DNA of 64,000 nucleotides from Saprospira sp. CCB-QB6 (lineage in GTDB: Bacteria > Bacteroidota > Bacteroidia > Chitinophagales > Saprospiraceae), in NCBI RefSeq assembly GCF_028464065.1, contig NZ_CP116808.1:744001-808000 (forward strand), read 5' to 3'. The notes beneath the pieces are model-generated. The model made no database searches. It was not told where the DNA came from and saw only the letters and a program-made list of their open reading frames with translations. Below are positions 33,830 through 43,073 of the stretch, one piece after another (the first letter of the stretch is position 1; every line of letters begins with the position of its first letter). The position numbers and the translations under genes are program-made.

Positions 33830-34984
33830 TTATTTCTCAAAAATGAAGCCCTCTTTAGTGGCTTGTTCGCGAACGGCATTGAGCATGGCATCATCGAGGC
33901 TATTGCCCTTATCTGCGGCTTGTTTTTTCCGTTCCTCACTAATGTAAGTAGAGCGCTGCTTACTTAGTTCCTGAATTTGAGTTTGAATGCGTTCTCTTTC
34001 TTTCATTTTGGCTTCTAGGACCTCTTTACGCTTTTCTTTATCTAGGCCTTTAAGCTCCTCGGGTAGGGTTTCCTCTTCGGCTTCTAAAATGGCATCTTCA
34101 TTTTCTTCATAGGCATCTACTGCATCCCAAGCTGAATTTTTATAGGCGCCAGAAGATTTGGAGATAGCGCGTTCGGCTAGGCTAAAGCTAGCGGCATTCA
34201 TATCTTGTTTCTTTTGGCGAGCTTTCATTTCTGCTCCTTTGCTTCCTCCATAGCTCATATAAGTACGGTTAAGGCTATCGTTGAGGCGAAGAATTTCGGC
34301 ATCTTGAGGCGCTTCGATATGAGCAATTTTTTCATTTTGATTGATGCAAAGGTATTTACCTTCGGCCCGATCGGCTCCATCTTTCCAAAATAATTGTACG
34401 CCTTGTTCACAGGCGCCGCAAAAAATAGTATTGACGACAATATTGCGTTTTACGGCTGCTTTACAAACTGCTTTATAGTTTTTTGGTCCTTGCGTAAAAC
34501 GTTCGTTTCCAGCAATAAATATCAGTTTAAGATCTTCGTCTCGATCTGACCAATTCAAATTATCGAGGGCATCTTCTATGGCCCAACCACAATACTCAGA
34601 GCCGCCATTGGTACGAATTTCAAAAAGTTTTTCGGAAACGAGGTCCAAATCTGTAGTGAGTGGGGCCAGTTGTAGTAAGTAGCCGTTTTTGCTAGGGTGA
34701 TTATCTTTCCCATATTCATAGAGGGCCAGCTCAATATTTGGGGCTTTGCCATCTTTGCGGCTACGGGCCAATTCATTAACAATTTTCCAGAGTTGGGCTT
34801 TGGCCTGTTCAATTAGGCCGTCCATGCTGCCGCTGGCGTCCAGTAGGAGCGCAATTTGAATTTTGGGTTCGGCTGTCTGTTGTCGGGATTTTTCTACTAG
34901 GGGTGCCGTTAGGGATGGTGTCTGAGCTTGGACTGCGCCAAAAGTGAGCAGCAGCCCAAAGACGAAAAAATGAAAAATTTTCAT
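33830..34984 (-). CDS. Exported VWA-domain protein
   Basis: The 384-residue protein has a signal peptide (MKIFHFFVFGLLLTFGAVQAQ). The von Willebrand factor A domain shows the MIDAS motif LLLDASGSMDG (Asp49, Ser51, Ser53) and later elements NGGSEYCGWAIEDAL and LKLIFIAGNERFTQG. It contains an unusual FCGACEQG cysteine pair. The C-terminal third is charged, with a run of helices (LDKEKRKEVLEAKMKERERIQ). VWA proteins bind metal and ligands; this one probably acts in the periplasm. It has no obvious partner beside it. Confidence 0.88.
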   Translation of the reverse strand: MKIFHFFVFGLLLTFGAVQAQTPSLTAPLVEKSRQQTAEPKIQIALLLDASGSMDGLIEQAKAQLWKIVNELARSRKDGKAPNIELALYEYGKDNHPSKNGYLLQLAPLTTDLDLVSEKLFEIRTNGGSEYCGWAIEDALDNLNWSDRDEDLKLIFIAGNERFTQGPKNYKAVCKAAVKRNIVVNTIFCGACEQGVQLFWKDGADRAEGKYLCINQNEKIAHIEAPQDAEILRLNDSLNRTYMSYGGSKGAEMKARQKKQDMNAASFSLAERAISKSSGAYKNSAWDAVDAYEENEDAILEAEEETLPEELKGLDKEKRKEVLEAKMKERERIQTQIQELSKQRSTYISEERKKQAADKGNSLDDAMLNAVREQATKEGFIFEK

Positions 34985-35100
34985 AGTGGGTAGTTTTTTG
35001 TTAGTGGGGAATCCTTTGGGCTTAATAGTCTTATTAGTAAGATGTAAGTAGTTGCCATTTTGGTGTTTAGGCTATTGTCACATTTTGGACCAAAATGGAA

Positions 35101-35263
35101 GGCGGTGGAGCCGCCGCAGAGGAGCGAAGCGCCTGGCTGAGGGATAGATAGTGGTGCGGCGCAGCCGCAGACCAAAGTTTTTGAGCGCAGCGAAAAAGCT
35201 GCAGGGCCGAGCGATCAGCGAGCCACGACATAGCCCGACCCGAGCGAAGCGAGGGGCAGCCCC
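35101..35263 (-). repeat. Dispersed palindromic element, copy 11 (GGGGCTGCCCC head)
   Basis: Minus-strand head GGGGCTGCCCCTCGC, GTCGGGCTATGTCG, core CGCTCGGCCCT, A/T-type copy-specific arm, GGTCTGCGGC, CCATCCCTCAGCC-like tail. Its head is 14 bp from the next stop codon. Confidence 0.85.
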
Positions 35264-35276
35264 AAAAGATCCTCCT

Positions 35277-36134
35277 CTAATTTTCTTTTAAACGATTTCT
35301 GGGCCAAAAGATGGCGCCTAGGATAAAAAAGGCGGCAAAGAGTTCTTCTATCCTTGGATATTCGCCCAATAGCAACATGGCCCAAAAGATGGCGTAAATG
35401 GGTTCTAGGCTAGCCATTAGGCTAACTTGTTCGGTACGTAGCCGGCCCAAGGCCCAAATGTATAAAAAGTGAGCGGCGGCGGTAAATACGAGGCCCAACA
35501 AGAGTAAATAAAGGTAGGGCAAAGGGCGGCTAGGCCAACTTTCTAGCCAGCCAAGTTGCCAAAAGGCAGCAAACAGAAAGGCCCCAAAATTTTGCAAAAA
35601 AGCGAGAGTATTAGCATCCAATTGCATTAAAGCTTTTTTATTGGTCCAGCTCAATAAGGCAAAAGAAATGGCGGAACAAAGTCCCCATCCCCAAGCTTGC
35701 ACATATAATAAATCGCCTGCTTTTAGAGAGGGAATAAGCAGTAGAAAAACACCTAAAAGCAGCCAAAGCGAGCGCTTCATATCGCTAGGCGACCAAGCTC
35801 CTTGGCCAACTATGGGCCGCAAAAGAACCGTAAACAAAGGAAATGCAGCAAAGCTAATTACGCCTAGGGCCAGGCTCCCCTCTTGTATGGCCATAAAAAA
35901 AGACCACCAGTGCAGGGCCAAGAGAGCACCTAAACGCAGACTCAGGCTATAATTCTTTCTAATTAGGGTATAGGCATTGGGCAAAAAAAAGAAGAGGCAA
36001 CAGGCGGCTAAAAAAGTGCGCCCCAGCAGCAATTGACTAGCCGATAAGCCTGAAAATCGAGCAAATAAACCTGCTCCACCAAAGAGCATTACGGCCAATT
36101 GTAGGCCCAAATTGGCCTTCGTTACTGTTTTCAT
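35277..36134 (-). CDS. EamA/DMT-family transporter
   Basis: The 285-residue inner-membrane protein has about ten hydrophobic helices in two EamA halves, for example LGLQLAVMLFGGAGLFARF, LGVISFAAFPLFTVLLRPIVG, LWLLLGVFLLLIPSL, YLYLLLLGLVFTAAAHFLYIWAL and AMLLLGEYPRIEELFAAFFILG. The motif SLEPIYAIFWAMLLLGE at the end of the second half is typical of the drug/metabolite transporter superfamily. The substrate cannot be read from sequence. A terminator-like hairpin lies beyond its start, belonging to the next gene. Confidence 0.88.
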   Translation of the reverse strand: MKTVTKANLGLQLAVMLFGGAGLFARFSGLSASQLLLGRTFLAACCLFFFLPNAYTLIRKNYSLSLRLGALLALHWWSFFMAIQEGSLALGVISFAAFPLFTVLLRPIVGQGAWSPSDMKRSLWLLLGVFLLLIPSLKAGDLLYVQAWGWGLCSAISFALLSWTNKKALMQLDANTLAFLQNFGAFLFAAFWQLGWLESWPSRPLPYLYLLLLGLVFTAAAHFLYIWALGRLRTEQVSLMASLEPIYAIFWAMLLLGEYPRIEELFAAFFILGAIFWPRNRLKEN

Positions 36135-36147
36135 TTTCTATATACAT

Positions 36148-36185
36148 TAAAAAAGAGCCAACTACAGTTAGCAGTTGACTCTTTA
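36148..36185 (-). terminator. Terminator of the TPR protein gene
   Basis: Minus strand AGAGTCAACT / AGTTGGCTCT (one mismatch) with a T run. It ends the gene at 36212. Confidence 0.75.
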
Positions 36186-36211
36186 GTAAAAATTCAAAAC
36201 TTTAGTGCGAT

Positions 36212-37639
36212 CTAGCGTCCGCGAATAGTTGTAGTTTGCTGAATCCAACAAGGTACCTTAATGCTTCCTCCCTCTTTGAGTTGACGCTGGAAGATCTCCG
36301 TTTTAGTTGGCATAAAGGCGCTATATTGAGCAATATATTTGTTGGCCTTAGCGGCTACAGAAGAATCCACAGATTTAGCTTTCACCCATTCGTCAATGGC
36401 AGGCCAAACACAAATCTGAGCATCCCAGCCCGTTCCTTTAGCGCTGCAGCGGCTACCGCTAGAAGCGTACATAATACCTACAAGCAAATAAGGTTCTCCC
36501 CAATTAGGGCGGAATTTAGAAGCCTTGCGACAATAGCTACGAGCAGAACCAAAATTGCCAGCACGGAAAAGACGATCTGCATAGCGATAAGCCAAATCTG
36601 CTTTTACTTCATCGCTTACCCAGCCCTCTCCATCAATAGCGTCAGGATAAAACTCCCAGGCTTTATTCTTGAGCTCCTCACTATTTTCACGAGCGCCTTT
36701 AGAGCGGTACATCAAAATTTTGGTATAGGCAGTAGTCGTGTCATTATTAAGGATTTTATCAAAGTTGGCCGCAGCAATACTATCTGCCACCTCTTCAAAA
36801 GCCTTTCTAACCTCCAAGTAAAACTCATCTTCACCACCACATTTCTTACCGATTACAGTCAAGATTTCGGTATTCTGCGCTTGGTTACGAGGATCTGCTT
36901 CAAACTTGGGGCGCCAGATTTTGGTATAGTAAGCACAACCAAAAATAGCATCTTTGATCGGCTCAAACTGCGCATCTACTTCCGCCCAAGCTTTTTTATA
37001 ATCATCTTTGGGGTTCTTTTTGGTCAATTCCTCCAAAGTTGCATAAAGTTTACGCATATATTCGTCATCAATGCCTTCTACATTAGAGCGGAACGCATAG
37101 ACGGTTAGCGTAGCCAAAGGGGTCATAATCATCGCTGGCGCTTTGTCTTTGCCCAACTCCAAACTGCGCTCATAAGCCTTGATAGTTTCCATCATAGGCG
37201 CCTGATTGGCATACATATAATAGGCCTGATAAGCACGGACCAAAGCATCTTCGCCATTACAGGCAGCATTTTGGTCATAAAGGGCTTTGCCTTTTTCAAA
37301 CCATTCTTTTTTCTTCTCTGGATCAGTTTCTTGTCCAGCAAAATAAAAAGCCATTACGCCCCCATCCTCAAAGTGGCGAGTTTCTGCTCCTTTGGGTGCC
37401 TTCACGTACTGAAAAAGCTCCTCCCAAATAGGATAAGCCTCCTTATACTGCTGTTGATTAAATCGATCGCGATAAATTACGTGCTGTTGGCGGGCCGCTT
37501 TTCGACCTTTGGGATAACTCTCCCAGGTTGTACAATTATTGTCGGCTGCAGCATCTTGTGCATAAGCCGTTTGCAGGCTAAAGAGCCCTAGCCCTAGGAA
37601 GAGGGCCCACTTCATCATTTTTTTTGGATGCAATTTCAT
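36212..37639 (-). CDS. Exported tetratricopeptide-repeat protein
   Basis: The 475-residue protein starts MKLHPKKMMKWALFLGLGLFSLQTAYAQ, a signal peptide with a second possible start at Met8 or Met9. It contains TPR-like repeats (QYKEAYPIWEELFQYVKAP; AACNGEDALVRAYQAYYMYANQ; LAYRYADRLFRAGNFGSARSYCRKASKFRPNWGEPYLLVGIMYA) and a C-terminal cysteine-containing region. In many Bacteroidota such a gene neighbours an outer-membrane protein and coaX, as here, so it may help envelope assembly, but this is inference from position. A palindromic element separates it from the outer-membrane protein gene upstream. Confidence 0.8.
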   Translation of the reverse strand: MKLHPKKMMKWALFLGLGLFSLQTAYAQDAAADNNCTTWESYPKGRKAARQQHVIYRDRFNQQQYKEAYPIWEELFQYVKAPKGAETRHFEDGGVMAFYFAGQETDPEKKKEWFEKGKALYDQNAACNGEDALVRAYQAYYMYANQAPMMETIKAYERSLELGKDKAPAMIMTPLATLTVYAFRSNVEGIDDEYMRKLYATLEELTKKNPKDDYKKAWAEVDAQFEPIKDAIFGCAYYTKIWRPKFEADPRNQAQNTEILTVIGKKCGGEDEFYLEVRKAFEEVADSIAAANFDKILNNDTTTAYTKILMYRSKGARENSEELKNKAWEFYPDAIDGEGWVSDEVKADLAYRYADRLFRAGNFGSARSYCRKASKFRPNWGEPYLLVGIMYASSGSRCSAKGTGWDAQICVWPAIDEWVKAKSVDSSVAAKANKYIAQYSAFMPTKTEIFQRQLKEGGSIKVPCWIQQTTTIRGR

Positions 37640-37707
37640 AATATAGCTTCTTTTTAGTTAGCTAAGGGCAAGGCCCTTATTCTTCTTTATTTAGCGGGTT
37701 TCTATTT

Positions 37708-37873
37708 GGGGCTGCCCCTCGCTTGGCTCGGGTCGGGCTGTGTCGTGGCTCGCAGTGCTGCTCGGCCCTTCGCCAGCAAGCTGGCTCGGTCTGCGGCTTC
37801 GCCGCACCACTTTCCATCCCTCAGCCTGCGGCGGCTTCGCCGCCTGTCCGCTGCAGATTTGGACAGCGGCCCC
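37708..37873 (+). repeat. Dispersed palindromic element, copy 12 (GGGGCTGCCCC head)
   Basis: Head GGGGCTGCCCCTCGC, GGGTCGGGCTGTGTCG, core variant GCTCGGCCCTTCG, copy-specific hairpin GCCAGCAAGCTGGC, GGTCTGCGGCTTCGCCGCA, CCATCCCTCAGCC tail, hairpin GCGGCGGCTTCGCCGCC, and a closing palindrome ending in GCGGCCCC. Confidence 0.88.
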
Positions 37874-37972
37874 AAAAAACAACATTCTAAAGAGTTGAAC
37901 AAAAATCTGCTCCAAAAAAGCCAGCTTAAACAGCTTTTTTCTTGTTTAGACTAGGCTTTTGCGAATAATGTT

Positions 37973-39352
37973 TTATCTAAACTTAGAACGACGGAACCAG
38001 CTACCATCATTAAGTGTAAAGGCCAGATTAAACTGCCAGTAATTCTCTCTGATCAGCTCGCTATGTCCCAAAAATCCATATTCTACGCCTAGTTGTACAT
38101 GGCCCAGCAATGGCGATTTTAGAGGCTGTATGGGAAGTCCCAAGCCAAAAGCTATGCCATACTTCTGGAGCTGATAGTCATTACCTCCGCTCTCTATGCT
38201 CCGTGCATCTGTTCCATAAAAGAGCCCCGCACGATATCTAGCCCGCTTGAGTAAGTGTCTAGTTTTGTAGTCTGGCGTATACTCTGCACCCAATGCAAAG
38301 GTATAGCTATCCTCCATTTTAATGTTGTTGTTACTATGCGAAAAGCCAGAAGACCAAAGACTTTGCTCAAAGTTTAGCCCCAAACGCCAATGCAAGCCTT
38401 TGTTTAAAGCAACACCAAAACCATAAGTTAATGGCATTTGCATACTGCTCACAGCATCTTCTGTACTAATGATGGTGTCTCGAGCATAAATGGCGCCATA
38501 GCGAATAACTTTTTCTTGAGAAAGTAGCTGAATATTGCTACTTCCACTAGCATAAGCCCCTACCGTTAAACGTAAATCTTCAAAAAGAAGAGGTTGATCA
38601 TCTAAAGGAGAAAAGAAATGTTCATACTGCAAACCAACATCCCAAAGCAGTCCAGAAGCATTCTCTTCTAACTGAAACTCTTCATCATAACCAAAGGTAT
38701 AAACACTATCCTGAAAGTCGATATAGCTATTTTGGTAAAAGTTACCAAAAAGGTAGCCCAAATTTACCCCTGCAGAAAGTCCTTTGTATTTAAATCCATT
38801 GGACCAGTTGGCTCTAAAGCGCGTCCCCTCTCCTTCATATTGATACTCAATATCGCCAAATTGAGCATCAGAGCGTAAAATGCGTACATCATAAGCCATA
38901 GCACTATGTGGGAGTAAACTCAAGCCCATCCCCCACTGAATTGGAATTCCTTTACGGAGACTATCTGTTTCTGCCTCCCAAACTCGAGTGATAGGAAATG
39001 CAATAGAGAAATAAGTTAAGTTTCCATCATTGGCTGTAGCAGAAAGGCCAGAAGCCTTTTCGCTTAGATTTGAGCGCTTATAATAAATCCCCGTTTCAAG
39101 GGCGGTGGTTCGAAGATGCCCTAAAGAGGCAGGATTGGTAAGGTCTACTTCCCAAATGCTATTAAAGGTTGAGCTAAAGGCTCCTCCAGAGCTCTGCACA
39201 ACTTGCAATTGGTTACCATAAAGATCTCCAAGGCCAAAACGAGAATAAGGCGAATTGGCTCGGGTATAATCTTGGGCAAAAAGAGAAGAGCTAAAAAAAA
39301 GGAGGGCAAAAGCCCAGCAGACTGCATTAGTCGGCAGTGTGTTGTTGCACAT
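37973..39352 (-). CDS. Outer-membrane beta-barrel protein, coaX-linked
   Basis: The 459-residue protein has a signal peptide (CWAFALLFFSSSLFAQ). The mature sequence starts with the DYTRANSPYSRFGLGDLYG block found in a common Bacteroidota outer-membrane family near coaX, and has alternating strand patterns throughout (TALETGIYYKRSN, LTYFSIAFPITRVW, LRLTVGAYASGSSNIQL, YKTRHLLKRARYRAGLFYG, VQLGVEYGFLG). It should form a barrel, perhaps in lipid uptake like FadL, but that is unproven. Its start overlaps the end of coaX by 26 bases, so the two genes are coupled. Confidence 0.8.
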   Translation of the reverse strand: MCNNTLPTNAVCWAFALLFFSSSLFAQDYTRANSPYSRFGLGDLYGNQLQVVQSSGGAFSSTFNSIWEVDLTNPASLGHLRTTALETGIYYKRSNLSEKASGLSATANDGNLTYFSIAFPITRVWEAETDSLRKGIPIQWGMGLSLLPHSAMAYDVRILRSDAQFGDIEYQYEGEGTRFRANWSNGFKYKGLSAGVNLGYLFGNFYQNSYIDFQDSVYTFGYDEEFQLEENASGLLWDVGLQYEHFFSPLDDQPLLFEDLRLTVGAYASGSSNIQLLSQEKVIRYGAIYARDTIISTEDAVSSMQMPLTYGFGVALNKGLHWRLGLNFEQSLWSSGFSHSNNNIKMEDSYTFALGAEYTPDYKTRHLLKRARYRAGLFYGTDARSIESGGNDYQLQKYGIAFGLGLPIQPLKSPLLGHVQLGVEYGFLGHSELIRENYWQFNLAFTLNDGSWFRRSKFR

Positions 39353-40070
39353 GATAATTTAAAATTTGATTGAGGCCCATGAGGACCAGATTGGGCACCT
39401 TGAAAAGTTGACTGCTCAGGCGCTTTTCAAAAAAATCGGCATCTCCCCCAGTAATCAATACCCTCAACTCAGGATATTCTTTCTGGTATTGGGCAATAAA
39501 GCCTTGCATCTCGTAAACGACACCAGACTGCACTCCGGTTTGTATAGAACTAAAAGTGGTATTCCCTATTTCCTGATCCAAATCTATCCTTTGGACCAAT
39601 GGAAGCTTAGCCGTAAAATGCTCTAGCGCAGCAAAACGCATTTCTATCCCCGCTAAAATACTGCCCCCCAAGTAATTAGCTTTAGCTGTAATGAAATCGT
39701 AAGTAATGCAAGTCCCAGCATCAATAACGAGAATATCTGAATCCGGAAATAATTTATTCGCTCCAATTACAGCAGCAACTCGATCATTACCTAAGGTCTC
39801 TGGGGTGGCATAGCTGTTTTCTATAGGAAGCGGAAGTTCCCAATTTAACCGAATGAAATGTTGTAATTGACTACCGAGCTGCCGCTCAATCCGACTATTG
39901 CGTCGGCGCACAGAAGAGAGTATAGCTTGCTGAATCGGATACTTTTTCAAAACCTTATCCAACTTCCTTTGGCTAAAGCGCTCTCTAGTTATTAATTGCA
40001 ATAACTCTCCATCCTCAGAGAAAACCGCCAACTTCGAGCGGCTATTGCCAATGTCAATGCAAAGATTCAT
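39327..40070 (-). CDS. coaX: Type III pantothenate kinase
   Basis: CoaX phosphorylates pantothenate, the first step of coenzyme A synthesis in the cytoplasm. I choose ATG 40070 (MNLCIDIGNSR); a frame from 40082 begins with a TTG and is four residues longer. The ASKHA-fold motifs are clear: IDIGNSRSKLAVF (phosphate 1), ETLGNDRVAAVIGA, VIDAGTCITYDFI (phosphate 2) and ILAGIEMRFAAL; LITGGDADFF is the adenosine motif. The 247-residue length is normal. It overlaps the start of the outer-membrane protein gene and probably leads that transcript. Confidence 0.95.
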   Translation of the reverse strand: MNLCIDIGNSRSKLAVFSEDGELLQLITRERFSQRKLDKVLKKYPIQQAILSSVRRRNSRIERQLGSQLQHFIRLNWELPLPIENSYATPETLGNDRVAAVIGANKLFPDSDILVIDAGTCITYDFITAKANYLGGSILAGIEMRFAALEHFTAKLPLVQRIDLDQEIGNTTFSSIQTGVQSGVVYEMQGFIAQYQKEYPELRVLITGGDADFFEKRLSSQLFKVPNLVLMGLNQILNYHVQQHTAD

Positions 40071-40140
40071 ATAAAAAATCAACTAGTTTTGGAAGGCCAA
40101 GATAACCATTTTCATTTGAAGCAGTTGGGCCTTTTTTGCC

Positions 40141-40180
40141 AAAAAAAAAGGCCACTACCCCATATAAGTAGTGACCTTTT
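40141..40180 (-). terminator. Terminator of the rpsF-rpsR-rplI operon
   Basis: Minus strand AAGGTCACTAC / GTAGTGGCCTT stem and nine T residues, 18 bp past the rplI stop codon. Confidence 0.82.
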
Positions 40181-40197
40181 AGGCGAAGAACAACAAA

Positions 40198-40722
40198 TTA
40201 CTCTGCAGTTTCTTCTGTATTTTCAGCAGCTGCTTCAGTTTGGTCTACGACCTCATCAGCAACAACAGCATTGGGATCATCATTGTATACCTCAAAAGTA
40301 GCTGTAGCACGTACATCTTTCATCAAAGTGATGATCGCATTGTATTTACCCAACATTTTTACCTCCTCAGGCATTTTGATTTTCTTCTTGTCTACTTCTA
40401 GACCAAAGCTTTCCTTAAGTGCATTAGCAATCTGTACAAAAGTAACAGAACCAAAGATCTTTCCGCTAGTTCCAGCTTTAGCTGCAATGCGAAGCGTAGC
40501 CGCCTCAATTTTGCCAGCCAATTCTTGAGCTTCAGCAGTCATCTTAGCCAAACGAGCTTCTTGCTCGCGGATTTGCTCCATTAGAGAGTCTTTGTTTTCT
40601 TTATTCGCAACGATAGCAAATCCCTGGGGGATGAGGTAGTTACGAGCGTAGCCAGGCTTTACAGTCACCAAAGTGTTGGCATAACCTAGGTTCTCTACGT
40701 CTTTGATAAGGATAATTTCCAT
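40198..40722 (-). CDS. rplI: 50S ribosomal protein L9
   Basis: L9 stabilises the L1 stalk region of the large subunit. I choose ATG 40722 (MEIILIKDVENLGYANTLVTVKPGYARNYLIPQGFA), the usual N-terminus with the L9 signature KPGYARNYLIPQG; the longer frame adds seven residues in the intergenic gap. The connecting helix and C-terminal domain (SGKIFGSVTFVQIANALKESFG, KKIKMPEEVKMLGKYNAIITL) are intact. It ends in an acidic 25-residue tail (DQTEAAAENTEETAE) that is not part of the core L9 fold. It is third in the rpsF-rpsR-rplI operon. Confidence 0.96.
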   Translation of the reverse strand: MEIILIKDVENLGYANTLVTVKPGYARNYLIPQGFAIVANKENKDSLMEQIREQEARLAKMTAEAQELAGKIEAATLRIAAKAGTSGKIFGSVTFVQIANALKESFGLEVDKKKIKMPEEVKMLGKYNAIITLMKDVRATATFEVYNDDPNAVVADEVVDQTEAAAENTEETAE

Positions 40723-40757
40723 AACAGGATCAGTTTTGAACAATCTTCTTTAATCAA

Positions 40758-41027
40758 TTACTTCTTCATCAAGTCAGCTACATAAGGTAGCATAGCCAAG
40801 TGGCGAGCACGCTTAACAGCTGTAGCCACTTTACGCTGGTACTTCATTGAGTTACCAGTGATACGACGAGGTAGCAATTTACCTTGCTCGTTAATGAAGT
40901 TCATAAGGAAATCGACATCTTTGTAATCTACGTACTTGATGCCGTAACGGCGAAAGCGACAATATTTTTTGCGCTTTTGGCCAATTTTAGGATTGCTCAG
41001 AAACTTGATATCTTCTCTACTTGCCAT
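40758..41027 (-). CDS. rpsR: 30S ribosomal protein S18
   Basis: The 89-residue protein matches S18, which pairs with S6 on the platform of the small subunit. Landmarks are [39 protein letters not shown] and [22 protein letters not shown]. It sits 35 bp before rplI and 51 bp after rpsF in the usual order. Confidence 0.97.
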   Translation of the reverse strand: MASREDIKFLSNPKIGQKRKKYCRFRRYGIKYVDYKDVDFLMNFINEQGKLLPRRITGNSMKYQRKVATAVKRARHLAMLPYVADLMKK

Positions 41028-41078
41028 AACAAGTTAATTTTAAATTGGAATAAATGAATGATTCTAAAAAGAATTAGA

Positions 41079-41456
41079 CTACTTCTCAGCAGACTCTTCT
41101 TTCTCCTCTTTTTTCTTACCGATCAAACCGTTGCGCTTGTCGTCATTGTATTTTACACCATGTTTGTCCAACTTGATAGTCAAGAAACGCAAAACACGGT
41201 CATCACGACGGAAGGCCAACTCTAGGTCCTCAATCAAATTTCCAATTACCTCCTCAGTTTTGAACTCTACTACGAAGTAAGCTCCAGAACTGCGACGGTT
41301 GATGGGATAAGCCAATTGCTTGATACCCCACTCATCAACATTTACGATCTCGCATTTGTTGTTTTTCAAATGCTCTACGTAAAGCTGAGCTGTCTCTTTG
41401 ATTTCATCACCTGACAGAACGGGATCGACGATGAAAGTACACTCGTATTGTCTCAT
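41079..41456 (-). CDS. rpsF: 30S ribosomal protein S6
   Basis: The 125-residue protein matches S6: MRQYECTFIVDPVLSGDEI, a lysine-rich middle (LKNNKCEIVNVDEWGIKQLAYPINRR), then GAYFVVEFKTEEVI and DRVLRFLTIKLDKH. A charged lysine/glutamate tail is longer than in E. coli. It leads the S6-S18-L9 operon. The terminator of the neighbouring gene ends only about 36 bp before its start codon, so its promoter or leader is short or overlaps that hairpin. Confidence 0.97.
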   Translation of the reverse strand: MRQYECTFIVDPVLSGDEIKETAQLYVEHLKNNKCEIVNVDEWGIKQLAYPINRRSSGAYFVVEFKTEEVIGNLIEDLELAFRRDDRVLRFLTIKLDKHGVKYNDDKRNGLIGKKKEEKEESAEK

Positions 41457-41491
41457 TAAGATTTACAGTGTTAAATATGGTTAGATAAAAT

Positions 41492-41522
41492 AAAAAACCG
41501 CCCCTCTGAGCGGAGGAGCGGC
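41492..41522 (-). terminator. Terminator of the 430-residue amidohydrolase gene
   Basis: Minus strand CCGCTCCTCCG / CAGAGGGGCGG stem and T run. It lies 36 bp before the rpsF start and may also form part of its leader. Confidence 0.7.
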
Positions 41523-41582
41523 TGCAAAAATAAGCTTTTATCTCAATTATCAAAAACTATTTGATCCTTATTGCTAAGGTTT

Positions 41583-42875
41583 TTAGTTTTTGCTGCTTGG
41601 AGTTTCCAACTCATATTTATCCATGTACTTTTTGTAAAGCTGTTTTTGCTTGTCTTTCTCCAAATCCAAAAGCTTCCCATCCAAATAAGCTGCAGTAATC
41701 TGACTGCTTCGCATATCCAATAAATCGCCCTTGGAAAGGATGAAGCTAGCCGCTTTGCCCTTTTCCAAACTACCAATCTGCTCCGATACCCCCAAGATTT
41801 CTGCTACATTGCTGGTAATGGCAGCCAAGGCCACTTCCTTGGGCAAGCCATAAGCTACCGCTTGCCCCGCCTGAAAGGCGAGGTTTCGCTGGTTCCAGCT
41901 CCCCTGCATACTCAAAGCGAATTGAACTCCTTTTTCATGCAAAATGGCCGGCGTTTTATAGGGCTGATCCACATCATCATGCTCCAAACGAGGCAAGGCG
42001 TGTAGATTGCTTAAGATGACGGGAATCTTTTGCTCAGCCAAGAAATCAGCAATGCGCCATGCCTCTGCCGCCCCAACAAAAACTAACTTCACTCCATAAG
42101 GCGATAATAACTGATGGGCCTCTAACATGGCCTTGGCCTCATCTACATGCACATACAAACGCTTCTCTCCAGAGAATAAGCCCCGCATGCTCTCCATTTT
42201 GATGTTCTTTTTTTCAGGCAGCTCTTGCTTGCAGTAAGCCGCAGCTTCTGCTAAATAGAGCTGTAAACCCTCTATGGTTGGCCGATATTTCTCATTGAGT
42301 TTGGTGGGACCAGGAGCCGCCCACCAACCCGTAAACTGAAAGCGATTGGGCCACCACAAATGCGTGCCCTCATCCAATTCTACAGCCGCATCTTCCCAAT
42401 TAAAAGCCGATAGACGCAAAACAGATGACTGGCCCGAAATCCGTCCGCCTTCTGGTACGACCTGGCTATATAAGATGCCATTGCTTAAAATGGTGGGCAA
42501 GATCTCCGAATCGGTATTGTAGGCCACCACAGAGCGAATATTGGGATTAAAGTAGCCGACTTCTCTAAAGTCTAGGGTGGCTCGAACCGCCTCTACCTCT
42601 ACCAAGCCCAATTGGGTGTTGGCAGCAATTAAGGCCGGATAAACCCACTGCCCTTGCCCATCTATCTGCTCTTTGTAGTTTTTCTGGGCCAGTTCTTTGG
42701 CTGGACCAAGCTCTACAATTTTGCCTGCCTTCACGGCGATTGCCCCCTCTTCTATAATTTCTCCTTGGCCCGTATGAATACGAACATTTTTCAGGAGATA
42801 ATGATCTGTTTTCTGTGCCCAGACCGAGGCGGTTATGGCCCAAAATAAGAGGACCAACAAACTCCATTTTTTCAT
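41583..42875 (-). CDS. Exported amidohydrolase-family protein lacking the metal-binding HxH
   Basis: The 430-residue protein has a signal peptide (MKKWSLLVLLFWAITASVWAQ) and the amidohydrolase frame: NVRIHTGQGEIIEEGAIAVKAGKIV, YPALIAANTQLGL, the late LGVSEQIGSLEKGKAASFIL and VDGKLLDL-like end. Active members read HxH after the 'P-G-x-I-D' strand; here it is ANTQ, so the metal-binding histidines are lost, and I see no replacement. It probably does not hydrolyse amides and may assist its neighbour. The gene upstream on the same strand encodes a tandem amidohydrolase whose N-terminal half is similarly degenerate. Confidence 0.85.
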   Translation of the reverse strand: MKKWSLLVLLFWAITASVWAQKTDHYLLKNVRIHTGQGEIIEEGAIAVKAGKIVELGPAKELAQKNYKEQIDGQGQWVYPALIAANTQLGLVEVEAVRATLDFREVGYFNPNIRSVVAYNTDSEILPTILSNGILYSQVVPEGGRISGQSSVLRLSAFNWEDAAVELDEGTHLWWPNRFQFTGWWAAPGPTKLNEKYRPTIEGLQLYLAEAAAYCKQELPEKKNIKMESMRGLFSGEKRLYVHVDEAKAMLEAHQLLSPYGVKLVFVGAAEAWRIADFLAEQKIPVILSNLHALPRLEHDDVDQPYKTPAILHEKGVQFALSMQGSWNQRNLAFQAGQAVAYGLPKEVALAAITSNVAEILGVSEQIGSLEKGKAASFILSKGDLLDMRSSQITAAYLDGKLLDLEKDKQKQLYKKYMDKYELETPSSKN

Positions 42876-42928
42876 CTATATATAATATGTATCATGTTAA
42901 TAATTAGGCCCCCTTTTCTGCGACTAGA

Positions 42929-43065
42929 GGCGGGCGAAGCCCGCCGGCCTAGCGATGCGGAGGGGTGGCCGTCAGGCCAGACCAAGGCGGCGAAGCCGCC
43001 GCAGGGCCGAGCGAATAGCGAGCCCCAAAGCGTAGCGCCGACGAGCGCAGCGAGGCGGAGGCCCC
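42929..43065 (-). repeat. Dispersed palindromic element, copy 13
   Basis: Minus-strand head GGGGCCTCCGCCTCG, core CGCTCGGCCCT, copy-specific hairpin GGCGGCTTCGCCGCC, GGTCTGGCC, GGCCACCCC, tail CGCATCGCTAGGCC with GGCGGGCTTCGCCCGCC. Its head is 9 bp from the next stop codon, and the element lies inside the amidohydrolase gene pair. Confidence 0.9.
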
Positions 43066-43073
43066 AAATCCCC

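Noticed and set aside
36236-37108. 290-codon open frame opposite the TPR protein
   Set aside because: It is long only because of the codon bias of the TPR gene; there are no motifs and no start signal.
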